DNA of 5,956 nt. Origin: Chloroflexota bacterium. GTDB taxonomy: Bacteria; Chloroflexota; Anaerolineae; UBA1429. The stretch is from assembly GCA_012513725.1 (NCBI GenBank), contig JAAZBQ010000610.1:1-5956 (forward strand). Reading direction: 5' to 3'. Below, piece after piece: positions 5,830 through 5,956 of the stretch. The position numbers and the translations under genes were made by a program. The notes under the pieces are model-generated. The model was not told the DNA's origin and searched no databases. It worked only from the letters and a program-made list of their open reading frames with translations. Positions within the stretch are counted from its first letter, which is position 1; every line of letters begins with the position of its first letter.

Positions 5830-5956
5830 TTGCCACCCGTACGACGCAAAAAGACTCCTAAGCAGGCCGAGTTGCTCCCCGACGCCCAGCCCGCCGAGAC
5901 GGCTGCCGAGGCGCCGGCCAAGCCCAAGCGGACGGCCCGCAAAGCGCCGGCCAAGA
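5830..5956 (+). CDS. Probable type IIA topoisomerase A subunit (GyrA/ParC), N-terminal fragment with basic tail
   Basis: An open frame runs from TTG 5830 to the window edge, giving 42 codons. The TTG is preceded by a perfect AGGAGG at ideal distance. The visible residues read MPPVRRKKTPKQ, then an acidic/Ala patch, then an Ala/Lys/Pro/Arg-rich stretch with two APAK copies (29-32 and 39-42). This is a low-complexity, strongly basic tail like those of histone H1-like or HU-tail sequences, and it is likely disordered and DNA-binding. No catalytic-domain residue is reached, so the assignment rests on position: A-subunit genes very often follow B-subunit genes at this spacing. If correct, this tail precedes the usual GyrA/ParC winged-helix and Tyr domain. 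The alternative is an unrelated nucleoid protein translated with the topoisomerase. Confidence 0.6.
   Translation, partial: MPPVRRKKTPKQAELLPDAQPAETAAEAPAKPKRTARKAPAK

Noticed and set aside
1..5956. Mobile elements, CRISPR array, tRNA or rRNA
   Set aside because: No transposase-like protein, regularly spaced repeats, cloverleaf or rRNA-like sequence was seen on either strand.

Overview
The window is GC-rich bacterial DNA with strong G/C preference at third codon positions. It has compact transcription units, all on the + strand, and clear sigma70-type promoter elements. I see no phage, transposon, CRISPR, tRNA or rRNA signal. The style of the binding-protein-dependent permease tail, the paired GH4 enzymes and a type IIA topoisomerase B subunit with a lineage-specific insertion would fit a Chloroflexota-like (for example thermomicrobial) or similar high-GC saprophytic bacterium. 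That placement is an inference from memory and weakly held.

Layout: (1) 1-210 is the last 69 codons of an OppB/DppB-type ABC permease, closed by a good intrinsic terminator (238-272). (2) A new promoter (292-319), with an imperfect palindrome lying in its spacer, starts a two-gene unit of glycoside hydrolase family 4 paralogues (419-1783 and 1868-3250). They are separated by 84 bases without a terminator and end at a very strong hairpin (3274-3311). (3) A 364-base intergenic region (3251-3614) carries that hairpin, a promoter with a perfect TATAAT box bracketed by a 9-bp inverted repeat, and a leader of about 180 nt. (4) A GyrB/ParE-type topoisomerase B subunit follows (3615-5819). Its stop codon overlaps the Shine-Dalgarno of the next gene, which starts at TTG 5830 with a very basic Ala/Lys/Pro-rich N-terminus. 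That gene runs off the window and is probably the A subunit (GyrA/ParC).

How the genes work together: the permease remnant and the two NAD+/metal-dependent GH4 glycosidases look like the end of a carbohydrate uptake and degradation locus. The CHGH active-site signature points to free (non-phosphorylated) alpha-glycosides, with alpha-glucuronides or alpha-glucosides most likely, which agrees with ABC rather than PTS uptake. The topoisomerase pair is a separate housekeeping unit with its own promoter. No wholly new system is evident. The points most worth a second look are the diverged pocket loop between the GH4 paralogues, the two candidate operators, and the insertion and TOPRIM deviations in the topoisomerase subunit.
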